Origin: Desertivirga sp966211215
GTDB taxonomy: Bacteria > Bacteroidota > Bacteroidia > Sphingobacteriales > Sphingobacteriaceae
Reading direction: 5' to 3'
NCBI GenBank assembly: GCA_966211215.1
Contig: CBIHNR010000002.1
Location: 5,223-69,222 of the forward strand
DNA length: 64,000 bases
Made by a program: the position numbers and the translations under genes. The stretch's first letter is position 1. Each line of letters opens with the position of its first letter. Positions 14,348 through 23,027 of the stretch are shown piece after piece. The notes below the pieces were generated by a model, which was not told the origin of the DNA, did no database searches, and was given only the letters and a program-made list of their open reading frames with translations.

Positions 14348-17059
14348 TTAATGCACAGTAAATCGATGGACAGACCTAAATACTTGCCCCTTCATAGTTA
14401 AACCTTCAGCAACAACTTTGTAGGTTCCGGGGTCGTCATCTGTGAAGAAGCTAACAGAAGCTTTTCCTTCGGTGGTTGTTGTTATACTGGGTTTCCAAAA
14501 AATGGTACTCCGCGGATTAATTTGTACCGAGTTGATATTGGCAACCGTATATACCGGGGAGTAAAACTCACGGGCAGTAAATAGGCCGAGAGGTTTGTAA
14601 GTAGCAACGCCAGGCGACAAGTTTCTGTAAGACAGATTGCGCTCGCCGCGTTTGGTGTTAATTATTAAAACGCCGCCTCCGCCTCGTATGCCGTAAATGG
14701 CGGTATTGCCAATGCTTTTAAGCACCTCAATACTTTCCACATCCTGGGGTACAATCATGCTCAAATACTCGGGCTCTACGTAAACGCCGTCTATAACCAG
14801 TTGCATAGGTACCAGTCCTGAAAATGAACTATACATACTACGTGTAGAGTAGGCAATGCCGTTTTGAATAATAATTCCGGCAACCATACCTTGCAAGCAC
14901 TGAGTCAGGTTAAGGCAGTCCTGTAGTTTATCGGCTTTGATTATGGCATCTGCGTTTCCTGCACCGTTAAGATTACTGGAGTTAGTGAGTACAGGTTTCT
15001 TTTCGGCAATTTTTACTTCTGCAAGCATAATGCTTTTGCGCAAAAGCCCATTTTTTCTCATCGTTTCAAAATCGGCCTGCCTTGACTTTAAGTAAGCCAT
15101 TAGGTTTTGGTTAACATTGATTTCAAGTGAGGGCGAGTTTTTATTTCGGGTAACCAGCTGCGGCGGTATCTGGTCAATTTCTATATACACTTTTTTCTTT
15201 CCTTTGGCGCTTCTTGCCTGGATCACAAATGTTGTACTATCATTAAAACTTAATCCAGGGAAGTTAAAGCGGCCATCGGCATTGGTTAATGTATCCATTA
15301 TCACGCCATTGCCTTTAGATGGTAGCAAAACGACCTTGCCACCCATCACTGGTGTTCCATTTGGATTAACTACCCTGCCTCTGATGGTAATGTCTTGTTC
15401 TGGCGGAAAGATATTGCCGGGATAGGAATTGGTAATAATGCTGCCCCAGCTGTACCTGCGCCAACCCTGTGTAAGTAGTAGATTATCAAGGTGTTTCTTT
15501 CGTTGAGGGTTATTCTCCAGAAAATAATAGTTAGGGTTTTCAACATAGCCTTTAAGGTCGGAGCTCAACAAAAGGTTAGAAAGAATGGTAGTCTCTTTGA
15601 GATCATCAAAAGGTACAAGGCTTTCATTAATAACAGAAACTGAGAAATTACTTATTAAGCCGGCTACAGACGAATCTCTGGCTGAAAAGTCCAACTCAAC
15701 TTTCTGACGTTTACTATAAGTCGCTTTATTGCTGGCTATCTCCACTTTAAAATTGGTAGGCTCAATGAAAGTTAAACGTTCTGCCACAGGCTGCATGGAT
15801 GGAGAAAATAACGTAAACTGCAAAATTCCAGCAGGAAAGCGTTTTTTAGGCAGCATAGTTGAAAATGAGGTGTTGCTAAGTTTCGTTTTTGATATATATT
15901 CTATCAATCCATTGTTTTGGGCAATTAAGGTTAAATCTCCTTGTCCGGAAAGTCCATTACTTAAGAAAATCCTGACAAGCAGGCTGTCTGAATTGGTGTC
16001 GGTAACACTTAGCATATATCCTTCGGCCTGTACTTTGGGAAGCTCTATCTGCTTTTCTGCCCCATCTTTGGACTTGATAATTGCTTTATACGAATTTCCT
16101 GCTTCGGGCAATAAGCTAAAGTTTCCCATACCCGCATGTTCGGATGAGAATTCGGTGATGGAGCTATTGTTCTTGTCGATAATGGTTCCGCTAACCTCGC
16201 GGCTAAGCCCATCGCTGCCCACAGCCTTGAATCCCACTTTTGTGCGAATGCCACTTATCAAGTTTCCGCTTTCGGGAAAAAATTGAATATCTATTTCTGA
16301 TGTAGTTGCTTTAATTGGAAATGTTTTATTAACGCTGGTGCTTTCATCCAGCTTAACACTTGTGTTAATTTTTCCAGACTTTAAGATAAAGGGCTGGGTA
16401 TTGGTGAATTTTACCTGAATCCTTCCTTTGTCATCTGTCATGCCTTTGCCAGAGGCAATACTTCTGAAATCGAGCTGTACGAAATATTTAACCTCTTTAT
16501 TGGACAAAGGGCTGCCATTAATATCCTGATAAATAATATCAGCGGTTACATGCTCTTTTATTCCGGTTTTGCTAAACGAATAATTTACAGAGGTGTAGAT
16601 TTGATTGCTAAGGGCATTGCCAATCTGAATGGTCTTGTCAAAATAGAATTCTTCGCCAAAATTGCGCATCCAGGTGGTGTAGGCGCGAAGCCGGTAATTG
16701 CCCTCAGATAGCGAGTCGGAAAGGACGAAATCTCCAATACCAAGGCCAGAAGTTAAGGCTAGCCGAAGCGATTTTTTTATCGAATCCTTTTCATTAATAA
16801 GGTCCACATAGAGGATTTTGCTTAGTCCCGATAACCGATTGTCATCAGCATTAACTACATAGGCTTTCAGCCAGATGCTGTCACCGATGCTATAATATGG
16901 CTTATCGGTATGCAAATGAACTTTTTCCTGAGGATTTTTTCGCCTATACTGGCTAAGCTTGTCCAACAAGGTTTTTAGAGGGTCGTCATCTTGCCACGTA
17001 AAGGCGAAGCTGGCCAGGCAGCAAAACAGGGTTGCGAGAAATGTAAGGCGCCGGTTCAT
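14348..17059 (-). CDS. MG2-domain / TonB-plug hybrid exported protein
   Basis: A 903-residue exported protein (signal MNRRLTFLATLFCCLASFAF). An N-terminal macroglobulin-type MG2 domain begins at VHLHTDKPYYSIGDSIWLKA and is followed by beta-rich modules. Then come a CarboxypepD_reg-like domain (ITIRGRVVNPNGTPVMGGKV) and near the C-terminus a TonB-receptor plug (VIDGVYVEPEYLSMI, then DVESIEVLKSIGNTAIYGIR). No beta-barrel follows the plug, so it is not a transporter of the usual kind. Such hybrids are widespread in Bacteroidota, with unknown function. The ATG at 17059 is preferred because the in-frame TTG at 17089 lies within the dcd terminator hairpin. Confidence 0.85.
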   Translation of the reverse strand: MNRRLTFLATLFCCLASFAFTWQDDDPLKTLLDKLSQYRRKNPQEKVHLHTDKPYYSIGDSIWLKAYVVNADDNRLSGLSKILYVDLINEKDSIKKSLRLALTSGLGIGDFVLSDSLSEGNYRLRAYTTWMRNFGEEFYFDKTIQIGNALSNQIYTSVNYSFSKTGIKEHVTADIIYQDINGSPLSNKEVKYFVQLDFRSIASGKGMTDDKGRIQVKFTNTQPFILKSGKINTSVKLDESTSVNKTFPIKATTSEIDIQFFPESGNLISGIRTKVGFKAVGSDGLSREVSGTIIDKNNSSITEFSSEHAGMGNFSLLPEAGNSYKAIIKSKDGAEKQIELPKVQAEGYMLSVTDTNSDSLLVRIFLSNGLSGQGDLTLIAQNNGLIEYISKTKLSNTSFSTMLPKKRFPAGILQFTLFSPSMQPVAERLTFIEPTNFKVEIASNKATYSKRQKVELDFSARDSSVAGLISNFSVSVINESLVPFDDLKETTILSNLLLSSDLKGYVENPNYYFLENNPQRKKHLDNLLLTQGWRRYSWGSIITNSYPGNIFPPEQDITIRGRVVNPNGTPVMGGKVVLLPSKGNGVIMDTLTNADGRFNFPGLSFNDSTTFVIQARSAKGKKKVYIEIDQIPPQLVTRNKNSPSLEINVNQNLMAYLKSRQADFETMRKNGLLRKSIMLAEVKIAEKKPVLTNSSNLNGAGNADAIIKADKLQDCLNLTQCLQGMVAGIIIQNGIAYSTRSMYSSFSGLVPMQLVIDGVYVEPEYLSMIVPQDVESIEVLKSIGNTAIYGIRGGGGVLIINTKRGERNLSYRNLSPGVATYKPLGLFTAREFYSPVYTVANINSVQINPRSTIFWKPSITTTTEGKASVSFFTDDDPGTYKVVAEGLTMKGQVFRSVHRFTVH

Positions 17060-17079
17060 AAGAGAGAGGATAAAATAAG

Positions 17080-17109
17080 AAAGCCTCAATGTATTAAGAT
17101 TGAGGCTTT
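17080..17109 (-). terminator. Terminator downstream of dcd
   Basis: AAAGCCTCAAT (17080-17090) pairs with ATTGAGGCTTT (17099-17109) around an 8-base loop. On the minus strand it is followed by TCTTATTTTA, downstream of the dcd stop at 17133. On the plus strand it also ends in TTTT. Confidence 0.75.
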
Positions 17110-17132
17110 TACAATATATATAACTTTAATAA

Positions 17133-17669
17133 TTAAAAAGTGTTTTTCCACATCATGCTTTCTACCGGGCGGGTGGTTTTGTGGTTGTATTTGGCGTTGC
17201 CTTTGCTGTTGTAGAAGGTCTCAATCTCGCCGGCAACTTCAAAATAAATCAGTTGGCCAATAGGCATTCCGGCGTACACCCTAACGGGCTGCGCTACCGA
17301 TATTTCAAGAGTCCAGGTGTTGCAGAAGCCCACATCGCCCTTGCCTGCAGTTGCATGAATGTCAATTCCTAAACGGCCGGTGCTCGATTTTCCTTCCAGG
17401 AACGGAACATGTGAATGTGTTTCCGTGTATTCAACCGTTACGCCCAGATATAGCGTGTTTGGCTGTAACACATATCCTGCTTTTGGAATCTCAAAATGGT
17501 CTATTTCATTATGGTGTTTGGCATCAAGCACCCGGTTTTTATAAGTAGCAAGATACTTGCCTAAATGGACATCGTAAGAGTTTGTGCCGAGGCTTTCTTT
17601 TTTAAAGGGTTCTATAATAATGGTTCCCTTTTCAATTTCCTCTAAAATACGTTTGTCTGAAAGAATCAT
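17133..17669 (-). CDS. dcd: dCTP deaminase
   Basis: A 178-residue enzyme that deaminates dCTP to dUTP, the precursor of dUMP for thymidylate synthesis, working upstream of dUTPase. The N-terminal MILSDKRILEEIEKG and the core FLEGKSSTGRLGIDIH (with its catalytic Glu, Ser and Arg) followed by TAGKGDVGF are diagnostic of the trimeric Dcd fold. The C-terminal SKGNAKYNHKTT supplies the nucleotide-binding arm. The plain deaminase length argues against a bifunctional dUTP-hydrolysing form. It is a monocistronic minus-strand gene closed by the hairpin at 17080. Confidence 0.93.
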   Translation of the reverse strand: MILSDKRILEEIEKGTIIIEPFKKESLGTNSYDVHLGKYLATYKNRVLDAKHHNEIDHFEIPKAGYVLQPNTLYLGVTVEYTETHSHVPFLEGKSSTGRLGIDIHATAGKGDVGFCNTWTLEISVAQPVRVYAGMPIGQLIYFEVAGEIETFYNSKGNAKYNHKTTRPVESMMWKNTF

Positions 17670-17888
17670 AATTCTACGAAAGCTTTTGGGGCTATAAAAC
17701 TAGCAAATTTTTGCCCGAATGACACCAGTTAATGATTATATAACTGTTACTTAAACGCTTTATCAGATTGCCGATTTATTGTTATATATGATAATTTAAG
17801 ATAATTTTGATCGCTGATTTTGAAGCAAGCTGTAAAGAGAACCATATTGCTTTAATTTTTGCTAAATTAATTGAAATTTTAAACAGAT

Positions 17889-18548
17889 ATGGCTCTGGCT
17901 TATTATAAGCACCTTGATAGCACTTCTGCTTTCGGGGTTTGGAAGATTGAAGAAAGTGCAGACGAACTCTATGCTCAGCTGCAGCTGAATGATGGAGAAA
18001 AGGCTCACCTTGAGACGTTAAATAACGGAAAACGCAATCTCCATTGGCTAAGTACAAGGGTGTTATTGCGCAAAATGCTTAACACTGATAAATATATCGA
18101 CTGCCAGGTGGACGAACACGGAAAGCCATACCTGGTAAACTTTCCCCACCATATTTCGTTAAGCCATTCTTTTGACTACGCGGCGGTAATTATAAGTGAA
18201 GATAAGCCCGTTGGGATCGATATTGAATTAGTTAAAACTAAAATTGAAAAAGTGGCTAATAAGTTTTTAATAGACGATGAGCTTGCTTTTATAGATGCAG
18301 AACAAAAAATAGAACACTTGTACGTTTGCTGGTGCGCCAAAGAGGCTATTTACAAATTACAGGGAAAACGTAACGTCTCATTTAAGGATAATATCAGGCT
18401 TAATAGCTTTCCATATAGCGCCGATGGACATTTCAATGCCGTGCTGGAAGTTGGTTCTGAACTTACTTCGTATGATGTGCATTACGAATCTTTTAAAGAT
18501 TATATGATAGGGTATGTTGTAGGCTGCCGCGAATTAGTTGCGAGTTAA
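17889..18548 (+). CDS. 4'-phosphopantetheinyl transferase superfamily protein (Sfp-type)
   Basis: A 219-residue protein with the Sfp-type arrangement: SLSHSFDYAAV before the metal-binding GIDIE (Asp111, Glu113) and the helix WCAKEAIYK (about 148-156, with the conserved Lys). These enzymes transfer phosphopantetheine from CoA to a serine of acyl or peptidyl carrier proteins. The length (about 220 rather than 120) points to the Sfp/HetI class rather than AcpS. No carrier-protein gene is nearby. The next gene, lipB, starts nine bases later, so an acyl-carrier link in the same operon is plausible: LipB takes octanoate from ACP. Confidence 0.9.
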   Translation: MALAYYKHLDSTSAFGVWKIEESADELYAQLQLNDGEKAHLETLNNGKRNLHWLSTRVLLRKMLNTDKYIDCQVDEHGKPYLVNFPHHISLSHSFDYAAVIISEDKPVGIDIELVKTKIEKVANKFLIDDELAFIDAEQKIEHLYVCWCAKEAIYKLQGKRNVSFKDNIRLNSFPYSADGHFNAVLEVGSELTSYDVHYESFKDYMIGYVVGCRELVAS

Positions 18549-18557
18549 AGAGAATTA

Positions 18558-19259
18558 ATGAAGAATAAAAAAGTTAAGTTTCAGGATTGGGGGCTACTGG
18601 ATTATCAAGAGGCCTGGGATAAGCAGGAGGAAGTATTTGCAGGTGTTGTATCCCAAAAAACAGATAACCGAAGCAATGGAACTGATAATCCTACCGATAA
18701 CTTTTTGGTGTTTGTGGAACATCCCCATGTATATACACTCGGCAAAAGCGGCAAGCCAGAAAATCTGTTGTTAAATGACGATGGTTTAAGAGATAAGCAG
18801 GCATCCTATTATAAAATAAATAGGGGAGGGGATATTACCTACCACGGGCCTGGCCAGATTGTTGGCTACCCTATACTTGACCTGGATAATTTCTTCACCG
18901 ATATTCATTTGTATTTGCGCACCCTTGAGGAAGCCATTATTCTAACATTGGCGCACTATGGTATTCAGGCCGGCCGTTATCCAGGTTACACCGGAGTTTG
19001 GCTGGACGCAGATAATAAGAAAGCCAGAAAAATCTGTGCTATGGGTGTACGTTGCAGCCGCTGGGTAACCATGCATGGCTTTGCATTTAATGTAAACGCG
19101 GACCTTAATTACTTTAAAAATATTGTTCCATGTGGAATAGATGATAAGGATGTAACTTCCATGGAACGAGAGTTGGGTTATAGATTGAATATTGACGAAG
19201 TGAAAGCCGTTTTAAAACAAAAAATTGCAGAACTGTTTGAAATGGAACTAATAGCTTAA
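18558..19259 (+). CDS. lipB: Octanoyl-[acyl-carrier-protein]:protein N-octanoyltransferase
   Basis: A 233-residue LipB that moves octanoyl from ACP to the lipoyl domains of 2-oxoacid dehydrogenases and GcvH. Signatures in order: EHPHVYTLGKSG, RGGDITYHGPGQIVGYPILD, ARKICAMGVRCSRWVTMHG (with the catalytic Lys) and NIVPCGI (with the acyl-accepting Cys). Length and motifs are complete. It lies between a phosphopantetheinyl transferase and a DUF2752 protein with gaps of only nine and six bases. lipA is not in the window. Confidence 0.95.
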   Translation: MKNKKVKFQDWGLLDYQEAWDKQEEVFAGVVSQKTDNRSNGTDNPTDNFLVFVEHPHVYTLGKSGKPENLLLNDDGLRDKQASYYKINRGGDITYHGPGQIVGYPILDLDNFFTDIHLYLRTLEEAIILTLAHYGIQAGRYPGYTGVWLDADNKKARKICAMGVRCSRWVTMHGFAFNVNADLNYFKNIVPCGIDDKDVTSMERELGYRLNIDEVKAVLKQKIAELFEMELIA

Positions 19260-19265
19260 TTACAA

Positions 19266-19670
19266 ATGTTCTTTAAGAAACCGGCGATAATTATAGCAGT
19301 ACTAGTATTAATATTGCTGGTTGTTTTGTATTCTCAGGTTAATCCCACGAACTATAGTTTCTTTCCAAAATGCCCATTTTACGAGCTAACCGGGTTTAAT
19401 TGCCCTGGCTGTGGTTCTCAAAGGGCGTTACATGCCTTATTACATGGCAATCTGACAGCAGCTGTAAATTATAATTTGTTGTTTGTAGTTAGCCTGCCTT
19501 TCATAACCGCTTACTTTGTGCTAAGGCTTTTATCAATAATTAAAGGTGGCGGAATGAGGCTATATTTATTTGATCACCCTAATGCGCCGATGTTAGCAGT
19601 GTTGTTGGTGCTTATATTCTGGTTTGTAAGGAACCTCCCGTTTACTCCTTTCAATTTTCTCGCTGCCTAA
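19266..19670 (+). CDS. DUF2752 membrane protein
   Basis: A 134-residue protein with an N-terminal membrane helix, the family motif NCPGCGSQRALHALLHGN and two further hydrophobic helices. DUF2752 proteins are small inner-membrane proteins of unknown function; the conserved CPxCG(S) motif suggests metal or redox chemistry (inference). It starts six bases after lipB and overlaps the convergent RDD gene by four bases at its stop. Confidence 0.85.
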   Translation: MFFKKPAIIIAVLVLILLVVLYSQVNPTNYSFFPKCPFYELTGFNCPGCGSQRALHALLHGNLTAAVNYNLLFVVSLPFITAYFVLRLLSIIKGGGMRLYLFDHPNAPMLAVLLVLIFWFVRNLPFTPFNFLAA

Positions 19671-20401
19671 TTTTCGAAATGTTGTAAATGGTTGTAATCC
19701 TTTACGATTGTTTCTAAAAACTCTTCGTCGTCTTTTTTTAAGCTATAGCGAATGTTCAGATGCTCTTTTATGCGATTGGCAGTAGCATGTATAAGCGGAT
19801 AGTTTTGGCTGCTATGAAAGTTGCTCAAAACTTCATGGACAATTTCTATCTCTTTATCGGATAAGTTGGCCGCTTCGGGAAATACTACTTCATAATTAGA
19901 AGATGGAGGCATAAATGCCACGTGGCTAATATCGGTGCGTGGGTGGGTACGTACTACGGTGGTTCCTGCAACCATATCGCCAATGCGTTGCTTTTTTTCT
20001 GATGCAGCAACGGAAACCAAAGCGCCTAATCCTGAGGTAACCGACATATCTACAATTCGAAACAACCATCTTAATATGTATTGCCCAATGGTTGGCCTTG
20101 CTCCATCCAGGCTTATCACTTTTATTTTCATTACCCGTTTGCCAATACTCTGCCCATTAAAGAAAACTTCACAAATCAGGTCGTATAAGGCGTATAGAAG
20201 AAACAATCCGCCAAATACCAAGCCAGTTACCCACTGTTCACTGGAAGGGAACTTTATTAGCCACGAACTAGCCACAATAAAAAAGAAAACCAAGGCCCAG
20301 AGAAGCCCATCCAGCAAATAGGCTAAGAACCTTGGGCCGAAGCCTGCCAATTCATATTCGATATCAATATTTTGTGATGTGGTTACTCGTACGGTTTCCA
20401 T
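19667..20401 (-). CDS. RDD-family membrane protein
   Basis: A 244-residue protein beginning METVRVTTSQNIDIEYELAG, then the RDD signature GPRFLAYLLDGLLWA (the Arg/Asp region) and NGQSIGKRVMKIKV. It has about three membrane helices in the first 150 residues and a hydrophilic C-terminal tail (about 165-244). RDD proteins are uncharacterised or act as Na+/H+ antiporter-like proteins in some bacteria. It is divergent from the SpoIIM gene, and this pairing (RDD facing SpoIIM / DUF4129 / MoxR / DUF58) supports a shared role for the cluster. Confidence 0.87.
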   Translation of the reverse strand: METVRVTTSQNIDIEYELAGFGPRFLAYLLDGLLWALVFFFIVASSWLIKFPSSEQWVTGLVFGGLFLLYALYDLICEVFFNGQSIGKRVMKIKVISLDGARPTIGQYILRWLFRIVDMSVTSGLGALVSVAASEKKQRIGDMVAGTTVVRTHPRTDISHVAFMPPSSNYEVVFPEAANLSDKEIEIVHEVLSNFHSSQNYPLIHATANRIKEHLNIRYSLKKDDEEFLETIVKDYNHLQHFEN

Positions 20402-20490
20402 GGAAATAAATATTCCCGAATTTAATTTTTTTGTTGATGATTTGAAATTTGTCGCTATTTTAACTGAAAATATTCCTGCCTAAACCAGCA

Positions 20491-21456
20491 ATGAAAGAAA
20501 GCCTGTTTGTTAAGCAAAATTCGCAAAGATGGGAGCGTTATGAGAAAGAGCGTACCGGCGATCCAGATGAACTGGCTGAACGTTTCATTTCAATAACGGA
20601 TGACCTGGCTTATGCTAAGACCTTCTTCCCCAAATCAAAAACTACAGCTTACCTAAACGGCCTGGCAGCCCGGTTTCACCAATCTATCTATGTAAATAAA
20701 AAAGAGAAGAGTAACCGCTTTAAAGAATTTTGGATTGTAGAATTGCCCTTATTATTCAAGAAATACCAAAGGCAGCTTCTTTATTCTTTCCTATTCTTTA
20801 TCGCGTTTTGTTTTATGGGTGCTTTATCGGCTAAATACGATGATACTTTTGTGCGTTTGATTTTGGGTGATGGTTATGTTAATATGACCAATGAAAACAT
20901 AGCAAAGGGCGATCCTTTTGGGGTTTACAAAAAGAATGACGAGATTTCTATGTTTTTCGGCATTGCCATAAATAATATTTTCGTTTCCTTTTATACCTAT
21001 GTAAGCGGCATATTTTTTTCGGTTGGCACGATATATAATTTGGTGCGCAATGGAATTATGCTGGGGTCTTTCGAGTATTATTTCTTTAGCAAAGGCCTGG
21101 GCCTAGAGTCTGTATTAGTAATTTGGATACATGGAACTCTTGAAATTTCGGCTATAGTAATTGCCGGAGGCGCAGGACTGGCTTTAGGCAATAGCATACT
21201 TTTTCCTAAAACATATAATCGGATGGTGTCTTTACGGCAAGGAGCCAGAGATGGGATGAAAATAGTTATCGGCCTGGTTCCGATATTTATCTGCGCTGCT
21301 TTTTTGGAAGGCTTTATTACCCGGCATACCGAAATGCCCTGGTGGTTGAGTGTATCTATTTTACTATCGTCGCTGGCATTTATAGTTTGGTACACCATTA
21401 TCTACCCCAACTACCTATCACAAAAAATAAACAAACAAAACCTCGATGGAAAATAA
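20491..21456 (+). CDS. SpoIIM-family (stage II sporulation protein M-like) membrane protein
   Basis: A 321-residue protein with a soluble N-terminal region (KQNSQRWERYEKE...) followed by about six membrane segments, including FFSVGTIYNLVRNGIMLG and WIHGTLEISAIVIAGGAGL, which match SpoIIM-family (DUF95-type) proteins. In spore formers SpoIIM works with SpoIID/SpoIIP in peptidoglycan remodelling, but this organism is not a spore former, and in Bacteroidota the gene is part of a MoxR/DUF58 cluster with no assigned role. It starts the plus-strand operon and overlaps the next gene by 11 bases. Confidence 0.85.
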   Translation: MKESLFVKQNSQRWERYEKERTGDPDELAERFISITDDLAYAKTFFPKSKTTAYLNGLAARFHQSIYVNKKEKSNRFKEFWIVELPLLFKKYQRQLLYSFLFFIAFCFMGALSAKYDDTFVRLILGDGYVNMTNENIAKGDPFGVYKKNDEISMFFGIAINNIFVSFYTYVSGIFFSVGTIYNLVRNGIMLGSFEYYFFSKGLGLESVLVIWIHGTLEISAIVIAGGAGLALGNSILFPKTYNRMVSLRQGARDGMKIVIGLVPIFICAAFLEGFITRHTEMPWWLSVSILLSSLAFIVWYTIIYPNYLSQKINKQNLDGK

Positions 21457-22309
21457 CGTAGAATTACGCAAGGTTCGCGATTTCGGTGAACTTATAAGCG
21501 ATTCATTTCTTTTTACAAAGCAGAATTTAAAGCCACTTCTAAAAACGTTTTTTACTATCTGCGGAGTTTTTCTGGTTGCCACTACGCTCTCGAGTGTGTT
21601 TTATCACTTAAAGCTTTTTAGTACTCCTGGCAACGAAAATATATTTAAAGCAAAGCAAATATTTGGAGTCGAGTATTTTGCTACTATTACTTTTGGCTAT
21701 CTAAGCTATTTGGCAGTAGCGCTAACTACTTTCAGTTATATTAATGTTTATCGCGAAAAGGGAGATCTTACGCCGACAATAGAGGAAGTCTGGGGACATT
21801 TTAAGTACTACTTCTGGAGATTCCTGGGTTCACAAATAGTGCTAGCAATAATGTTCCTTATTGCTTTTATGATGTGCTTTATTCCTGGGATTTACTTGTT
21901 TCCGATCATTTCCTTAATAACAGCAACACTGATTTTTGAGAACACTGGACTGGGATATGCATTTGATAGAGGGTTTAAGCTCATAAAACAAAACTGGTGG
22001 ACAACTTTCGGAGCCCTAATTGTTACTATGGTTTCTATGTATATTTTGATGGCTGCGATAGCTCTGCCTGTGGGTATTTTAAGTGGCGCGGGAGTTTTCT
22101 TAGGCATAAATAAAGTGTCAACACCGGTTACTGTGCTGATGGTGATTTTGCAAGCCTTAGGCCAGGCCTTCTCTATCATCCCTTACATTACGGTGTCTTT
22201 ATGCTATTTCAGCCTGGTTGAAAAGAAAGAAGGAGCAAGCCTTCTGGATAAAATTGATTCTATTGGCAAAGGTGGCTCTGCTGACGGCCTGCCTGAAGAG
22301 CAATATTAA
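21446..22309 (+). CDS. Conserved polytopic membrane protein of the SpoIIM/MoxR cluster
   Basis: A 287-residue protein with a short cytoplasmic start (MENNVELRKVRDFGELISDS) and about six membrane helices. The segment YAFDRGFKLIKQNWWTTFGA is typical of proteins loosely annotated as glycerophosphoryl diester phosphodiesterase membrane-domain or DUF4013-like. I see no catalytic motif. It overlaps SpoIIM by 11 bases and is followed after one base by the DUF4129 gene, so it is translated within the same operon. Confidence 0.75.
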   Translation: MENNVELRKVRDFGELISDSFLFTKQNLKPLLKTFFTICGVFLVATTLSSVFYHLKLFSTPGNENIFKAKQIFGVEYFATITFGYLSYLAVALTTFSYINVYREKGDLTPTIEEVWGHFKYYFWRFLGSQIVLAIMFLIAFMMCFIPGIYLFPIISLITATLIFENTGLGYAFDRGFKLIKQNWWTTFGALIVTMVSMYILMAAIALPVGILSGAGVFLGINKVSTPVTVLMVILQALGQAFSIIPYITVSLCYFSLVEKKEGASLLDKIDSIGKGGSADGLPEEQY

Positions 22310-22310
22310 T

Positions 22311-23027
22311 ATGGTAAGGTTTTTACTTATCCTGATATTTTCGAGCGTTTTTGGCTCTATCCAGGCATCGCCTAATTTGCCGCATAGGCTGAGGCTTGAT
22401 AGCAGTTCTGTTTCTATACGGAAATTTAATGATGCTGCACTTTCAGAATACAGGGCGGATCGGGATTTCAATTATGGCGATGTTAAAATCGACGTTTCTC
22501 CGTCCCTTTGGGATAGGTTTTGGAGGTGGTTCTGGAACTTGTTTGGCGATGCGGTGGGCAATGCCGTTTCTGGAGGGAACTTTAAATATGTATTTATAAC
22601 CTTGGGGATTGCAGCTATCTTGTTTGCTATTTTTAAGCTTTCCGGAATGGATATCCGGATGGTTTTTACCGGAAAATCGAAAGAGATAAACTTGCCGTTT
22701 GAAGAATCTCTTGAAAATATACATGAAATCTCATTTGATGAAGAAATAAGCCAGGCGGTAAACAACCAAAACTACAGGCTGGCAGTCCGCCTTTTATATC
22801 TTAAAAGCCTCAAAAAATTAAGCGATGGAGGGCGCATTGAATGGCGTCCGGATAAAACTAATTCGGAATATGTAAACGAAATCATTCATCCCGCTCAGAA
22901 AAGCAGTTTCAAAAGGCTCACTTTGCAGTTTGAATACGTATGGTATGGGGATTTTTCTATAGATAAGGAAAGCTTTCGAAGAATTGATACATCTTTTACT
23001 GAGTTTAACAGAGGGCAATATAGATGA
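22311..23027 (+). CDS. DUF4129-domain exported membrane protein
   Basis: From the ATG at 22311 (one base after the previous stop) the protein has 238 residues: a signal segment (MVRFLLILIFSSVFGSIQA), a Trp-rich amphipathic region WRWFWNLFGD, a membrane helix (about 90-108) and a C-terminal cytoplasmic domain (about 125-238) with RLAVRLLYLKSLKKLSDGG, the DUF4129 pattern. In many bacteria DUF4129 domains accompany MoxR and DUF58 proteins or transglutaminase-like proteins. It overlaps the DUF4350 gene by four bases. Confidence 0.82.
   Translation: MVRFLLILIFSSVFGSIQASPNLPHRLRLDSSSVSIRKFNDAALSEYRADRDFNYGDVKIDVSPSLWDRFWRWFWNLFGDAVGNAVSGGNFKYVFITLGIAAILFAIFKLSGMDIRMVFTGKSKEINLPFEESLENIHEISFDEEISQAVNNQNYRLAVRLLYLKSLKKLSDGGRIEWRPDKTNSEYVNEIIHPAQKSSFKRLTLQFEYVWYGDFSIDKESFRRIDTSFTEFNRGQYR

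Noticed and set aside
17060..17089. TTG start for the MG2/TonB-plug gene at 17089
   Set aside because: The codon lies in the stem of the dcd terminator hairpin; the ATG at 17059 starts a normal signal peptide.
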